NCBI RefSeq assembly: GCF_000145615.1 | Contig: NC_014410.1 | Coordinates: 2,467,501-2,531,500, forward strand | Source: Thermoanaerobacterium thermosaccharolyticum DSM 571 | GTDB lineage: Bacteria > Bacillota > Thermoanaerobacteria > Thermoanaerobacterales > Thermoanaerobacteraceae | Reading direction: 5' to 3' | Length of the DNA stretch: 64,000 nt | Shown here: one piece after another, positions 44,253 through 54,147 of the stretch | Layout: each line of letters starts with the position of its first letter | Numbering within the stretch: the stretch's first letter is position 1 | The notes under the pieces: generated by a model | Told to the model about the DNA's origin: nothing | The model's input: only the letters and a program-made list of their open reading frames with translations | Databases searched by the model: none | Position numbers and translations under genes: made by a program

Positions 44253-45278
44253 CTATTCTAATTTTAAAATCACATCATTGTTGTTGGTGTACATTATATA
44301 GTTTGTATTGACTCCTAATATATCGCCAGTTCCAGTTATGGTTTCTCCCGTATTTACGTCAATTAGATCTCTTCCATCAAATGTTACCGTCAAAGCATTG
44401 TCCTTTGGCAATATAATCACTTGATTAGGGGTAACCGCGTGATTAAGCTTTATGTGATTCCAATCTTTAAAACTTTTATCTATTGAGCCATAGTATATTT
44501 CCACAACTTTTTTGTCATTGTCTAACTTGCCTACATACACATTGTCATTGCTGTCAGTACCAATAAGCGAATATCCACTGCTTAAAAATGTGTATCCTCC
44601 ACCATTTTTGATTACTCTTATAATGCCATTTGATGACTCATACAAAAGTACGTCCTTTCTTTGAAGTTCATACATTTTAGCTATTCTTTTTATTGGAAGC
44701 TTTAGATTTGCAATTTGTCCCATTATATCGACGCGGTATAAATAGCTATATCCATTCGAATCCACAACATTTATATATATCATGTTTGTAAGAGGCGACA
44801 ATGTAACATCTTCTATATGGCTGTTTCTAGGCGCATATATAAGCTTGTCTATCTTGATCTTATTGTTTATATCAAGGTCATAAGCTTCTAACTGTATTGC
44901 CTCACTTCCGCGGCTATACGTCTTGTAAAAATATATGATTCTATTTCTGTCATTAAGCCATGTATAGTATTCAATGTTGTTGCTGGCTGAAATAACCTTC
45001 TTAATACCTTGAGTCTTTGTATCTATTACAATTATCTGATGGTTTAAAAGATATGAAACATAGCTTCCATCGTAAGATGCCTCTACGCTGTCAACACCAC
45101 TTGGTATATTGACTTTTATTGTTTTCTTTAATGTATTTATATCTGTCTCAGAATTAATCTTCTTTATGTGAAACGTAGTTGTCGTAGATAAATAAACGTT
45201 ATTTATATAGAAAAGCACTCCCATTTCTAATATCAATGGGAAAACTATCCACGTAAAAATTCTTCTTATAGCTTTCAT
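44253..45278 (-). CDS. Membrane-anchored beta-propeller-like protein, function unknown
   Basis: The 341-residue protein has one N-terminal membrane segment (FTWIVFPLILEMGVLFYI, residues 8-25) and an extracytoplasmic part made of repeated beta-strand blocks such as SYDGSYVSYLLNHQIIVIDT, TWLNDRNRIIYFYK and LSPLTNMIYINVVDS. These resemble WD40/TolB-like propeller blades, but I do not recognise a family. It lies 12 bases after the phosphodiester-glycosidase gene and is likely co-expressed, which suggests a joint envelope function. Confidence 0.7.
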   Translation of the reverse strand: MKAIRRIFTWIVFPLILEMGVLFYINNVYLSTTTTFHIKKINSETDINTLKKTIKVNIPSGVDSVEASYDGSYVSYLLNHQIIVIDTKTQGIKKVISASNNIEYYTWLNDRNRIIYFYKTYSRGSEAIQLEAYDLDINNKIKIDKLIYAPRNSHIEDVTLSPLTNMIYINVVDSNGYSYLYRVDIMGQIANLKLPIKRIAKMYELQRKDVLLYESSNGIIRVIKNGGGYTFLSSGYSLIGTDSNDNVYVGKLDNDKKVVEIYYGSIDKSFKDWNHIKLNHAVTPNQVIILPKDNALTVTFDGRDLIDVNTGETITGTGDILGVNTNYIMYTNNNDVILKLE

Positions 45279-45290
45279 AATACCTCCATC

Positions 45291-46244
45291 TTATTTTGCA
45301 TAAAATATTGTAGGAACCATCCTCTCCCCTAAAGGATTTGATGGATTATTTATAACTTTTCCTTTGTAGTACATAGTAGTAGATGAACCACCATCTAAAT
45401 TTGTAGCATTTACAGCACCATAATCCAGCATGATATTCTGCACATCCTTAAGTGTCGCTCCTACACTAGATATAGCTCTTCCATCTATAACTAAAAATAT
45501 CACCGTTCCATCGGCCTTCTGCCCTATTGCAGTCCTTGGTGCAATCCCCCAGCCACCATCACCACTTTTTATCATAGGCTTTCCATTTACAACAAGGGCC
45601 GGACCGAAACTTACTGCTTCTTTTATGTCCAAATTTTTAATCTCATCTAAAGTGTATTTTCCTACCAGCAACTTGCCATCGCTTGTAAATCCTGCAAGGT
45701 CAATTTTGCCGTCTTTGCTATATGCATTGTTGTAAATAAGTTTTCCATTGTGTATGATGATTCCACCGGGTGTTCCTCCGTTTCCTGTCCATGCTCCATC
45801 TACATACCCGATAAATCCACCAGCATTTATAGCAGCTATTGCTCCATTTTCTTTCGCTATCTCGCTGACTGTTTCGCCTTCTTTTGGAAGCTTGCTGGAT
45901 ATGCCGACTTGTACCCTTGTCGGGTCATGTATAAGAATTACCTTCCCTTTAAATCTGCTGCTGCTTATGTCATTTACTTCAATCGTAGTGTCATGATTGT
46001 TTTTAAAGTTTAAAAGACTGCTTTTACTGCTGTCTGATGAAATACTGCTCATTTCTTTCATTATAGCGTCAATCTTGCTTTGTGGTAAAAACAGCGTTGC
46101 GATATATTTATGACTAAATGTAGTCATTGCGGTTGTTACCAATGTATTTCTAATATTCGTAAATGGACCGTAAAAAATTAACACAGGCAATATTATAGCA
46201 GCCAAAAATACCTCAAATATTACATAAGCTATTATCTTCTTCAT
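45291..46244 (-). CDS. Phosphodiester glycosidase (NAGPA) domain protein
   Basis: The 317-residue protein has an N-terminal membrane anchor (residues 5-27) and an outer NAGPA/DUF2233 domain: AINAGGFIGYVDGAW near residue 140, GTPGGIIIHNGK, RTAIGQKADGTVIFLVIDGR near residue 240 and ATNLDGGSSTTMYYKGK near residue 285. This family cleaves sugar-phosphate diesters and is common in exopolysaccharide or wall-polymer turnover. It probably acts at the outer face of the membrane, paired with the propeller-like protein that follows. Confidence 0.85.
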   Translation of the reverse strand: MKKIIAYVIFEVFLAAIILPVLIFYGPFTNIRNTLVTTAMTTFSHKYIATLFLPQSKIDAIMKEMSSISSDSSKSSLLNFKNNHDTTIEVNDISSSRFKGKVILIHDPTRVQVGISSKLPKEGETVSEIAKENGAIAAINAGGFIGYVDGAWTGNGGTPGGIIIHNGKLIYNNAYSKDGKIDLAGFTSDGKLLVGKYTLDEIKNLDIKEAVSFGPALVVNGKPMIKSGDGGWGIAPRTAIGQKADGTVIFLVIDGRAISSVGATLKDVQNIMLDYGAVNATNLDGGSSTTMYYKGKVINNPSNPLGERMVPTIFYAK

Positions 46245-46348
46245 AAAAAACTCTCTCTCCCATTTTTGTACCTTATAATTTTACACATATTCTATTATAC
46301 AAGAAAATTATTAATATTTTATTAAAAAAATCATAAATATATAAAAAA

Positions 46349-46390
46349 ATATATCCTGATAGCTATTTTTATAGCATTATCAGGATATAT
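46349..46390 (-). terminator. Terminator of the alcohol dehydrogenase gene
   Basis: ATATATCCTGATA and TATCAGGATATAT form a perfect 13-base stem with an inner GCTAT/ATAGC stem, followed by T-runs on the minus strand. Confidence 0.85.
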
Positions 46391-46405
46391 TTTACATCTA
46401 TTGAT

Positions 46406-47575
46406 TTATCTTGCAATATTGTATATGTTTATTATATCTTCTTTCCCTAGCTTCACAAACTGTCCTACAGTTGCTGTCCCATTAGATGTACATTTATTTG
46501 CCATTTCTTCAAATTTATTGTACGGTATATTTGCATCCTTCAATGTCACAGGAAGACCTATACTTCTGAAGAAATTCTCAAGCCTTTTTATTCCTTCCAG
46601 TGCGATTGCTTCTCTATCAGTATAAGTTAAATCTACATCCCATACTTTTACGGCAAACTGGACGAATCTATCCAAATCATGTTTGTATACATACTTCATC
46701 CATGCAGGGAATATTATTGCAAGGCCTGCACCGTGTGCTATATCATAAATGGCACTTAGTTCGTGCTCTATCCTATGGGATGCCCAGTCGCCAATTCTGC
46801 CTGTGTCTAATAACCCATTGTGGGCAATTGTACCTGCCCACATCACTTCAGCTCGAGCATCATAATCAGTTGGATCTTCAATAAGTTTCGGCACGTTATT
46901 TATGACAGTCTTAAGCGTCGCTTCACACAGCCTGTCAGTTAAATCAACATTCTTTACATTTGTAAAATACCTTTCCATTATGTGTGCCATTATATCTGCT
47001 GCACCCGCCGCCGTCTGATACGCAGGAAGTGTGTACAAAAGCTCTGGATTCATTATGGCAAATTGAGGCCTTATGAGATCCGAATGTATTCCTTTCTTGT
47101 ACCATCCGTCTTCATTTGTTATGACAGCGCTGTCGCTGGCTTCACTTCCTGTTGCAGCCAGTGTCAATATTACACCTACTGGCAGTGCCCTTTTAATCTC
47201 AGCTTTGCCTAAAAAGAAATCCCATACATCACCATCGTACAGAGCACCTACGGCAATAGCCTTTGCAGTGTCTATTACGCTGCCTCCACCAACAGCTAAA
47301 ATGAAGTCAATATCATTTTCGCGGCATTTATTTATTCCTTCGTAGACTAAGCTAAGTCTCGGATTTGGTTTGACGCCGGATAACTCTATGTATTCAACAT
47401 TATTCTCGCTTAATGACTTTACAACTTTATCATAAAGCCCCGTCTTTTTTATACTTACGCTGCCGTATACAAAAAGTACTTTTTTCGAATACTTTTTGGT
47501 CTCTTCTCCAACTCTATTTTCAGTTCCTTTGCCAAAGATTATCTTCGTTGGGCAAATAAAATTAAAATTCTCCAT
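46406..47575 (-). CDS. Iron-containing alcohol dehydrogenase (butanol dehydrogenase type)
   Basis: The 389-residue protein begins MENFNFICPTKIIFGKGTEN and has the NAD(P) motif AVGGGSVIDTAKAIA near residue 95, TLAATGSEAS near residue 138 and the iron ligands in AADIMAHIMERYF near residue 193 and HRIEHELSAIYDIAHG near residue 262. It belongs to the BDH/YqhD group, which reduces aldehydes such as butyraldehyde during fermentation. It is monocistronic with its own terminator. Confidence 0.92.
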   Translation of the reverse strand: MENFNFICPTKIIFGKGTENRVGEETKKYSKKVLFVYGSVSIKKTGLYDKVVKSLSENNVEYIELSGVKPNPRLSLVYEGINKCRENDIDFILAVGGGSVIDTAKAIAVGALYDGDVWDFFLGKAEIKRALPVGVILTLAATGSEASDSAVITNEDGWYKKGIHSDLIRPQFAIMNPELLYTLPAYQTAAGAADIMAHIMERYFTNVKNVDLTDRLCEATLKTVINNVPKLIEDPTDYDARAEVMWAGTIAHNGLLDTGRIGDWASHRIEHELSAIYDIAHGAGLAIIFPAWMKYVYKHDLDRFVQFAVKVWDVDLTYTDREAIALEGIKRLENFFRSIGLPVTLKDANIPYNKFEEMANKCTSNGTATVGQFVKLGKEDIINIYNIAR

Positions 47576-47668
47576 AAAATCACACCCTTTTATTGAAAAT
47601 ACTACTACAGAAATAATTATATCACTACTTCTTCAAAAAACATATTAGGCAGCTATAATTTGAATAAA

Positions 47669-47693
47669 AAGAACAGGTAATTGGCCTGTTCTT
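47669..47693 (-). terminator. Terminator of the chemoreceptor gene
   Basis: AAGAACAGG and CCTGTTCTT form a 9-base stem with a 7-base loop, with T-runs on both strands. Confidence 0.85.
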
Positions 47694-47700
47694 TTTTAGT

Positions 47701-49677
47701 TTAATCTATTTTAAACTTCTTAAATGACTCCATCAATTCATCTGCATATCCTTTTAATTCATTTGCAGTTGTTGATAGTTCTTCGACTATAGCGGTTTGC
47801 TCTTCTGAAGATGCCGAAATCTCCTCTGTCGATGCGGCAGTTTCCTGTGATATAGCCGCTATATCCTGTACAGAATCAACTATCTTGTTTTTGTTTACTT
47901 CTATTTCTTTTAATGAATTATTAAGATTGTTAATCATCTCTGTCACAAATTTCAATGCTTCTATTATACCTTCAAATATTTCCTTTGTATTGTTGACAGA
48001 ATCGCTTTGCTCCATCACAATGTTATTGGCATTCTCTACGGTTGCAACTGTATCATTGACGTCATTCTGAATCTCAGCAATCAGCTCTGATATGCTTTTA
48101 GCTGCAGCGCTGGACTCATCTGCCAGTTTCCTTACTTCGTCAGCAACGACAGCAAAACCTTTGCCTGCCTCTCCAGCCCTTGCAGCTTCGATGGCCGCAT
48201 TTAAAGACAGTAAATTCGTCTGATCTGCTATCTGCCTTATAGTATCAACAATCTTTCCTATTTGATTGGATTTCTCCCTCAAAAAGAGTGTAGATTCTCT
48301 GACTTTATTGTTAGATTCGATGCTTTGCTGTGTCTTTGCCAGAAGGCTTTCGATTATTTCATTACTGCTTTCTGAGATCATATTTATATTTGTCACTTCA
48401 TCTAAAATATTGTTTGAATCATTCATAGCTGCATCTATAAGTTTCCCAAGCTCCATTGTAGCTTTAGCACTATTTTGCGCATTTTCTGCCTGATTTGATG
48501 AGCCTTCAGCTATCTGCTCTATTGCACGAGCCACATCCTGCATTGTCGCCGATACCTGCTCTGACGATGATGCAATATTTTTGGAAATATTGTTGACGGA
48601 CTCAGCAATATTTCTAATTTTGACAATCAAAGACCGTATACCTTCAATCATATCATTATAGCTTTTCGAAAGTAATCCCACTTCATCTCTGGATCTTATG
48701 TCGGTACTCATTACAAGCTCACCACTTGCTGCCTTTTCCATCGTCTTTGATATTTTCCGTATCCCATTGGTTATATTCGAAATAAATATAAGAGCCAATA
48801 ACAAACCCAACACCAAGCAGATTATTATAACAGTAATCATGGTGTTTCTTATGGCATTTGTGTCACTATCTAATTCTTGAATAGATGTAGTTACTACGCC
48901 GATCCATCCAAACTCATTTAACTTTTTAACGCTGGCAAAATTTTTTTTATTGTTAAGGGTATATTCAATCGTCTTGTTGTCCAGCGATAAAAGCTGTTTC
49001 CCAAAGCTGTACTTTGTCACTTTCGTAAACAACATGCTTTTATTTGGATGCGATATAACAGTACCATCTTTTGTCATTAAATAAAAATGCCCTGTATTCC
49101 CTATCTTTATACCGCTTATGGCATCAGAAAGTTTAGATAAGTCTATATCAACTCCCACAACCCCAACAATATTTTGGTTGTCGTCAAATATAGCTTTTGA
49201 TAGTGTTATCTCAGGTTTCCCAGATAAGATGTCTTCGTAAGGCTCAGTTGAAGCAATGGCTCCACCTGATTGCAAAGCATCCTGATACCAAGGCCTTTTA
49301 GTAAGGTCAACACCACTTACATCCTGAACAGGATAAATGACTGTCTTTCCATCTGCCAAAGTAAAATATGCATTCATAATGATGGGGTTATTATCTTCTA
49401 CACCTTTCAATTTGTCCAGTAAGCTACTACTGTCGCCACTTTTTATGTAATTTTTTAAATCACTGGAATTTGCAACATCGTTAAGTGAAATTTCTGCATT
49501 TTGCTTCACCATATCTACATAATTGTTAAGAACTTCAAGTGCCGCCTGATTCGACTTATCAATTCGATACTTGAGTATTGTCTGCGCTTCATTCATCGAA
49601 TAATAGCCTGTGATTAATAGTGGTACAACAATAAATACAGTTAAAAGTATGAATATTTTGATCCTTATGCTCTTCAT
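47701..49677 (-). CDS. Methyl-accepting chemotaxis protein (dCache sensor)
   Basis: The 658-residue receptor has a membrane segment at residues 8-28 and an extracellular double-Cache sensor at about 35-275 ([32 protein letters not shown]). A second membrane segment lies at 280-300, then a HAMP domain, then a long signalling coiled coil with the hairpin tip [20 protein letters not shown] near residue 490. It passes ligand signals to CheA/CheW. I start at 49677 with GAGGTG 9 bases upstream; a GTG-ATG alternative lies 9-12 bases earlier. dCache receptors often bind amino acids or organic acids, but the ligand here is unknown. Confidence 0.92.
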   Translation of the reverse strand: MKSIRIKIFILLTVFIVVPLLITGYYSMNEAQTILKYRIDKSNQAALEVLNNYVDMVKQNAEISLNDVANSSDLKNYIKSGDSSSLLDKLKGVEDNNPIIMNAYFTLADGKTVIYPVQDVSGVDLTKRPWYQDALQSGGAIASTEPYEDILSGKPEITLSKAIFDDNQNIVGVVGVDIDLSKLSDAISGIKIGNTGHFYLMTKDGTVISHPNKSMLFTKVTKYSFGKQLLSLDNKTIEYTLNNKKNFASVKKLNEFGWIGVVTTSIQELDSDTNAIRNTMITVIIICLVLGLLLALIFISNITNGIRKISKTMEKAASGELVMSTDIRSRDEVGLLSKSYNDMIEGIRSLIVKIRNIAESVNNISKNIASSSEQVSATMQDVARAIEQIAEGSSNQAENAQNSAKATMELGKLIDAAMNDSNNILDEVTNINMISESSNEIIESLLAKTQQSIESNNKVRESTLFLREKSNQIGKIVDTIRQIADQTNLLSLNAAIEAARAGEAGKGFAVVADEVRKLADESSAAAKSISELIAEIQNDVNDTVATVENANNIVMEQSDSVNNTKEIFEGIIEALKFVTEMINNLNNSLKEIEVNKNKIVDSVQDIAAISQETAASTEEISASSEEQTAIVEELSTTANELKGYADELMESFKKFKID

Positions 49678-49764
49678 CTGCTTCATCACCTCATGTATTA
49701 ATTTTGCTCATATTAAGTAAATCGGCTATTATTACTCTAATATTAAGCATTTTTAATATTTTTC

Positions 49765-50580
49765 TTATTTTAATTCCATAAATGCTGCCATGCTTCCGGT
49801 CTTTCCCTTGTCCCTTCTGTAAGAATAAAACTCATCAGCGCAACAAGAGGTGCAAAGCCCTGAAACGGTTATATTATCGTCTTTAATACCACATTTTATG
49901 AGCTCAAGGTAATTTGTCATCTCAAGATTTAACATCCACTGCCCATTGCCATTATCTATTAGAACTTTATCTAAATCTATGTCAAGTTTTGATACCTCAT
50001 CTACCACGTCTTTGCCAACTTCATAACAGCATACACCAATCGCAGGGCCAATACCTGCAAGTATATCTTTTTTATTTGAGCCATAAGTATTTACCATAGC
50101 TTCTACCGTCTTAGGTCCTATTTCTTTTACAGTACCTCTCCATCCGGCATGGGATAATGCTATGACGTTTTTTACAGGATCTAAGAAATAAAGAGGCGTG
50201 CAGTCAGCATAAAATGTAACAAGGGGTATGCCTCTTTCATTTGTCATAAGAGCATCCGCATTTTTTATATCGCTTAAGCCGAAATTTTTACCTTTATCAC
50301 TGCTGGTTACCATTCTTATACCATCTGAATGGACTTGATTTGAAAAGACCATGTCATCGTATTTAATATCAAGGACTTTGCATACTCTTCTAAAATTTTC
50401 ATAAACGCCTTCTTTATCATCATATCTTGTCAAACTTAAATTGAGAGAACTGTACTGACCTTTGCTGACACCACCTATTCTAGTCGAAAAAAGGTGTTTA
50501 ACCTTTCCTGTATTTTCAAATGCAGGTATTGTATAAAAAACAACACCATCAATTTCATTTCTTTTAAACCCCTTATTCAT
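49765..50580 (-). CDS. pgeF: Peptidoglycan editing factor PgeF (laccase-domain protein)
   Basis: The 271-residue protein matches the YfiH/PgeF family, which trims wrongly incorporated amino acids from peptidoglycan precursors. The His/Cys metal site residues are visible in NQVHSDG near residue 78, SHAGWRGTVKEIGPKT near residue 142, GIGPAIGVCCYEVG near residue 178, and the C-terminal CTSCCADEFYSYRRD. I start at 50580 because AAAGGT lies 10 bases upstream; the first ATG at 50589 abuts that site. Confidence 0.92.
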   Translation of the reverse strand: MNKGFKRNEIDGVVFYTIPAFENTGKVKHLFSTRIGGVSKGQYSSLNLSLTRYDDKEGVYENFRRVCKVLDIKYDDMVFSNQVHSDGIRMVTSSDKGKNFGLSDIKNADALMTNERGIPLVTFYADCTPLYFLDPVKNVIALSHAGWRGTVKEIGPKTVEAMVNTYGSNKKDILAGIGPAIGVCCYEVGKDVVDEVSKLDIDLDKVLIDNGNGQWMLNLEMTNYLELIKCGIKDDNITVSGLCTSCCADEFYSYRRDKGKTGSMAAFMELK

Positions 50581-50629
50581 AATAATCATACCTTTCTAAA
50601 TCTAATTATTTCTTCTAAATATGAAAAAA

Positions 50630-50643
50630 GGACATCAATGTCC
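50630..50643 (-). terminator. Terminator after the small membrane protein gene
   Basis: GGACAT and ATGTCC form a tight hairpin, followed on the minus strand by TTTTTTC, 6 bases past the stop codon of the 45-residue gene. Confidence 0.75.
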
Positions 50644-50648
50644 TAATT

Positions 50649-50786
50649 TCAACTTGCTTTCTTGTTTTTATCTTCTTTTTTATTTATGTACTTGTCAGAA
50701 AACTTAATCATTGAAAGCATTATTAAAAATAACAGAGCTACCGTAAGCACCCCTGCAACCGGTATTATAATAATGTACTTTTCCAT
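50649..50786 (-). CDS. Small single-pass membrane protein (45 residues)
   Basis: The frame begins MEKYIIIIPVAGVLTVALLF and ends DKYINKKEDKNKKAS. It has one hydrophobic helix (about residues 4-27) and a lysine-rich cytoplasmic tail. GGGAGAGG lies 6 bases before the ATG, and a terminator hairpin starts directly after the stop, so a gene of its own is well supported despite its size. The layout resembles small accessory subunits of membrane complexes (for example gamma subunits of decarboxylase pumps), but no family can be assigned. Confidence 0.7.
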   Translation of the reverse strand: MEKYIIIIPVAGVLTVALLFLIMLSMIKFSDKYINKKEDKNKKAS

Positions 50787-50862
50787 CTTTGACCTCTCCC
50801 TTTTCAACCTTATATATACATTATACTACAATCGTATACAAATTTCTTGATTTTTTTAAAAA

Positions 50863-50888
50863 AATAATACAGGTTTCCCTGTATTATT
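50863..50888 (-). terminator. Terminator of the DUF362 gene
   Basis: AATAATACAGG and CCTGTATTATT form a perfect 11-base stem with a 4-base loop, followed by a long T-run on the minus strand. It overlaps the stop codon. Confidence 0.85.
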
Positions 50889-52008
50889 TTAATTCAATAA
50901 GTTCATAATCTGTAGTACCCATCCCAAGCTCTTCACCATATTTAAACTGTATATCGCCTCTCGTCTCTGGATGGACAGAGACAAATTTATCATCCCCTTC
51001 TTTAAGACCACGGCCTACATCCCCTAGTGCAGAGTGCAGATTCCCCGGCTGTCTATTTACAAGATCAAAGCTTGCCTTATCTATAGCAACCGGATCAAAT
51101 GATGCTAATATACCTACATCCTGCACAATAGGTGCATCGCTCCATGGCGTACAATCACATAAAGGTGTCACATTCATTACAAAATTCATAAATGCTATTC
51201 TGCCTTTTTTGTTTATGTACGCTCCGTAGGCATATTCAGTCATCCTTTCAACAAATTCATCCATATCTGTTCCCCACTGAGGCTTTATAGCATCGTATTG
51301 ACACATAGTTATACATTCGCCGCAGCCTATGCACTTATCAGGATCTATGTAAGCTTTTCCATCTACCAATGTTATGGCATCTTCTGGACAGTTTTTTATA
51401 CAGGTCTGACAAGCAGTGCAATTTTTGCCTACTTTAGGGCTTACCGTTGAGTGCTGCTGCTGCTTCCCTGCTCTTGGTGCACAGCCCATTGCAAGGTTTT
51501 TTATCGCACCACCAAATCCAGCAATCTCATGTGCTTTAAAATGCGAAAGCACAATCATTGAATTGGCATTATTTATGTTTGAAGATATCTTAACTGTCTT
51601 GAAATGCTTCTTGTTTATCTCTACTTCATCAGCATCTTTACTGAATATTCCATCTGCTATTACAAGCGGTGCATTGACAACAGCATAAGCAAATCCATTT
51701 TCTATAGCTGTAATCAAATGGTCTACGCCATTTGAACGACTTCCCTTATAAAGAGTGTTAGAATCAGTTAAAAACGGTTTACCACCATTTGCCTTGACTT
51801 TGTCAACAACCTGTCTTACAAAGATAGGATTTATATACGCATTATTTCCCTTCTCGCCAAAATGCAATTTAATAGCGACTAAATCGTCTTTCTTAAAAAT
51901 ATTTTTAAACCCTGCAACGTCAAACAATCTGGCGACTTTTGAAGAAATACTCCCTGAAGGCTTTAAAGACCTCATGTTGTAATAATATACTTTCGATTTC
52001 ACAGTCAT
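50884..52008 (-). CDS. DUF362 domain ferredoxin-type protein
   Basis: The 374-residue protein has a DUF362 domain split around two [4Fe-4S] ferredoxin motifs, CTACQTCIKNCPEDAI and CIGCGECITMCQYDAI, at about residues 197-240. It starts VKSKVYYYNMRSLKPSG and contains IKLHFGEKGNNAYI near residue 47. The family is frequent in anaerobes and presumed to handle electron transfer; the partner is unknown. AAGGAG precedes ATG 52008 closely, and a GTG at 52002 has better spacing. It follows murJ after a 10-base gap. Confidence 0.85.
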   Translation of the reverse strand: MTVKSKVYYYNMRSLKPSGSISSKVARLFDVAGFKNIFKKDDLVAIKLHFGEKGNNAYINPIFVRQVVDKVKANGGKPFLTDSNTLYKGSRSNGVDHLITAIENGFAYAVVNAPLVIADGIFSKDADEVEINKKHFKTVKISSNINNANSMIVLSHFKAHEIAGFGGAIKNLAMGCAPRAGKQQQHSTVSPKVGKNCTACQTCIKNCPEDAITLVDGKAYIDPDKCIGCGECITMCQYDAIKPQWGTDMDEFVERMTEYAYGAYINKKGRIAFMNFVMNVTPLCDCTPWSDAPIVQDVGILASFDPVAIDKASFDLVNRQPGNLHSALGDVGRGLKEGDDKFVSVHPETRGDIQFKYGEELGMGTTDYELIELK

Positions 52009-52017
52009 CACTCCTTA

Positions 52018-53574
52018 TCATTCCTTTGCTAATTTTCCTTTGATTATACTTGCACCTTTCTTCACATAACTTACCAAAGAATTGTCAGTCAATAAAATAA
52101 ATACAAAGTATATAAAAGAACCTATAAATATCGTCATAACTAGAGATAATACATCGTATATCTTGCCATCAGGCAAATATTTTGTAATCATGTTAAAAGT
52201 AAAATAAGCAAATGTGCCCATAATGGCTGAGCCTATTAAAGCTTTTACAAAAGCAGATGCTATTTCATATCCGCCAATCCTGCCAATCTTTTTTCTCAAG
52301 GAATACATAAGCATCAATGATGTAGCAGTGGCAGCAACTGAAGTAGATAACGCTAATCCGCCTAATGCAAGGTACCTGACGATAGCTAAATTAAGCCCAA
52401 TATTTATAAGTACTGCAATAGCACCGTTTATCATAGGCGTCCTTGTATCTTTCAAAGAGTAAAAGCCTCTGCTTAGCACATTTCTAAGTCCATTGGCAGT
52501 CATACCCAAGCTGTAAAACATGAAAGCAATAGATGTAAGATAAGTGGATCTTTCATCAAAAGCTCCTCTTTCAAATAAAATCCTTATGATTGGAACTCTG
52601 AAGATAATGGCACCTACTGTAACTGGAATCATTATATAAAGTATCGCCTTTACCGCCATCTTAATTCCTTTTATAAACTCATCTATGTTGTTTGATGCAA
52701 AATACCTTGAAAGCATTGGATATATTACAATTGCTATTGCCATCGAAAATATATCAAATCCAATAAGCCTGTTTGCATAGTTTAATGCTGCAATGCTGCC
52801 TGCCGGTAAATATGACGCTATCATCCTATCGACGTAGGTATTTATAACCTGTATGGAAGTTCCTATAAGAACCGGTATTGCCAAAATAATTACTTTTCTT
52901 ACGCTTTCATCCTTTAAATTTAACACAAATCTGTATTTAAAGCCAAATTTTAAAAGAACCGGTAGCTGAATCAATATCTGCACTATAGAGCCAATAACAG
53001 TTGCAATAGCAACTCCATATATGCCGTACTTTGCGCCGTACATCAGTGCCGTTCCTATTATAATAATGTTGTATGGTATGCCTATCATGGCAGGAACAGC
53101 AAAGTGTTGAAGCGACTGCAAAGCACCAGTTATGATATTTGACACCGCTACAAATATCATAACTGGTAATAATATTATCGTAAGTTTCAATGTCTCATAG
53201 TAAACATCGCCTTTAAATCCAGGAGCCATGATTTTAACTATTATCGGCGATGCAATCGCGGCAATTACTGTAAATAATACCGTCATTAAAATTATGACAT
53301 TTAAAAGGTTATTTATAAATTCAAATGCCTTATCCTTTCCTTTTTTCGTGAGGTATTCAGAAAAAAGCGGTATAACTGTAGTACCGATAGATGCAGCAAT
53401 TGCAGCAAACAAAACCATAGGTATGTTCTGGGCCATATTATAAGCATCTACGTCTTTCGTTGTTCCAAATTTTGAGCCCAAAACTACCTCTCTTAAAAAG
53501 CCAGTTACTTTGCTTATAAATGTTATAACCATGACAAGCCCTGCGGCTTTAGCGGTATTCTTTGCTATTGACAT
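52018..53574 (-). CDS. murJ: Lipid II flippase MurJ
   Basis: The 518-residue protein has about fourteen membrane segments and the MurJ/MviN pattern: AAGLVMVITFISKVTGFLRE near residue 11, GAKYGIYGVAIATVIGS near residue 180, and RVPIIRILFERGAFDERST near residue 325 (the conserved FERGAF block). It flips the peptidoglycan precursor lipid II across the membrane. AAGGTG precedes the ATG. Confidence 0.92.
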   Translation of the reverse strand: MSIAKNTAKAAGLVMVITFISKVTGFLREVVLGSKFGTTKDVDAYNMAQNIPMVLFAAIAASIGTTVIPLFSEYLTKKGKDKAFEFINNLLNVIILMTVLFTVIAAIASPIIVKIMAPGFKGDVYYETLKLTIILLPVMIFVAVSNIITGALQSLQHFAVPAMIGIPYNIIIIGTALMYGAKYGIYGVAIATVIGSIVQILIQLPVLLKFGFKYRFVLNLKDESVRKVIILAIPVLIGTSIQVINTYVDRMIASYLPAGSIAALNYANRLIGFDIFSMAIAIVIYPMLSRYFASNNIDEFIKGIKMAVKAILYIMIPVTVGAIIFRVPIIRILFERGAFDERSTYLTSIAFMFYSLGMTANGLRNVLSRGFYSLKDTRTPMINGAIAVLINIGLNLAIVRYLALGGLALSTSVAATATSLMLMYSLRKKIGRIGGYEIASAFVKALIGSAIMGTFAYFTFNMITKYLPDGKIYDVLSLVMTIFIGSFIYFVFILLTDNSLVSYVKKGASIIKGKLAKE

Positions 53575-53610
53575 TTATCGCACCTTCATTATCCATGTTA
53601 ATCAAATTGC

Positions 53611-54042
53611 TTAATTTTTTTCAACTAGCATAAATGATATTTCAGCTTCTGCTGCTAATTCTCCATCAACTGTCGCAATGCCCTTCGCTTTCACAAGATT
53701 TAATTTTGATGATAGTATCTCTACTTCAATCTTAAGCTGATCCCCAGGCTTAACTACCCTTTTGAATTTACACTTATTAATGCCCGTAAATAATCCTATC
53801 ATATCATTATTTTTCTTTCCATGCATAACTGTGATACCGCCCAACTGTGCCATAGCTTCAACAATTAAAACACCAGGCACAATCGGATTATCTGGAAAAT
53901 GTCCTTGAAAATATGGCTCATTTGCCGAAATGTTTTTTATGCCTACAGCCTTTTTGTTATCATCAATTTCCAGTACCCTGTCAATCATCAAAAAAGGATA
54001 CCTGTGCGGTATGACCTCCCTAATATCCTTATTCTCCAACAT
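53611..54042 (-). CDS. fabZ: 3-hydroxyacyl-ACP dehydratase FabZ
   Basis: The 143-residue protein has the FabZ hot-dog fold with IPHRYPFLMIDRV near residue 11, the catalytic His48 in GHFPDNPIVPG and Glu62 in VEAMAQ. It dehydrates 3-hydroxyacyl-ACP in fatty-acid synthesis. The start at 54042 is supported by GGAGTGACAAGG; the frame to 54150 adds a non-homologous tail and crosses a terminator. A fabZ gene also follows the mbl-flagellar rod block in Bacillus. Confidence 0.93.
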   Translation of the reverse strand: MLENKDIREVIPHRYPFLMIDRVLEIDDNKKAVGIKNISANEPYFQGHFPDNPIVPGVLIVEAMAQLGGITVMHGKKNNDMIGLFTGINKCKFKRVVKPGDQLKIEVEILSSKLNLVKAKGIATVDGELAAEAEISFMLVEKN

Positions 54043-54131
54043 CCTTGTCACTCCTACTTTTTTGCTTTTTACTATGATTATACCATAGTTAAATAAAATA
54101 TGAAAATTGCACGACTTAAAAGCAAAAAAAA

Positions 54132-54147
54132 ATGGGATTAGCCCCAT
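54132..54147 (-). terminator. Terminator of the flagellar rod operon
   Basis: ATGGG and CCCAT form a short stem, followed on the minus strand by nine T bases, at the stop codon of the FlgJ-like gene. Confidence 0.75.
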
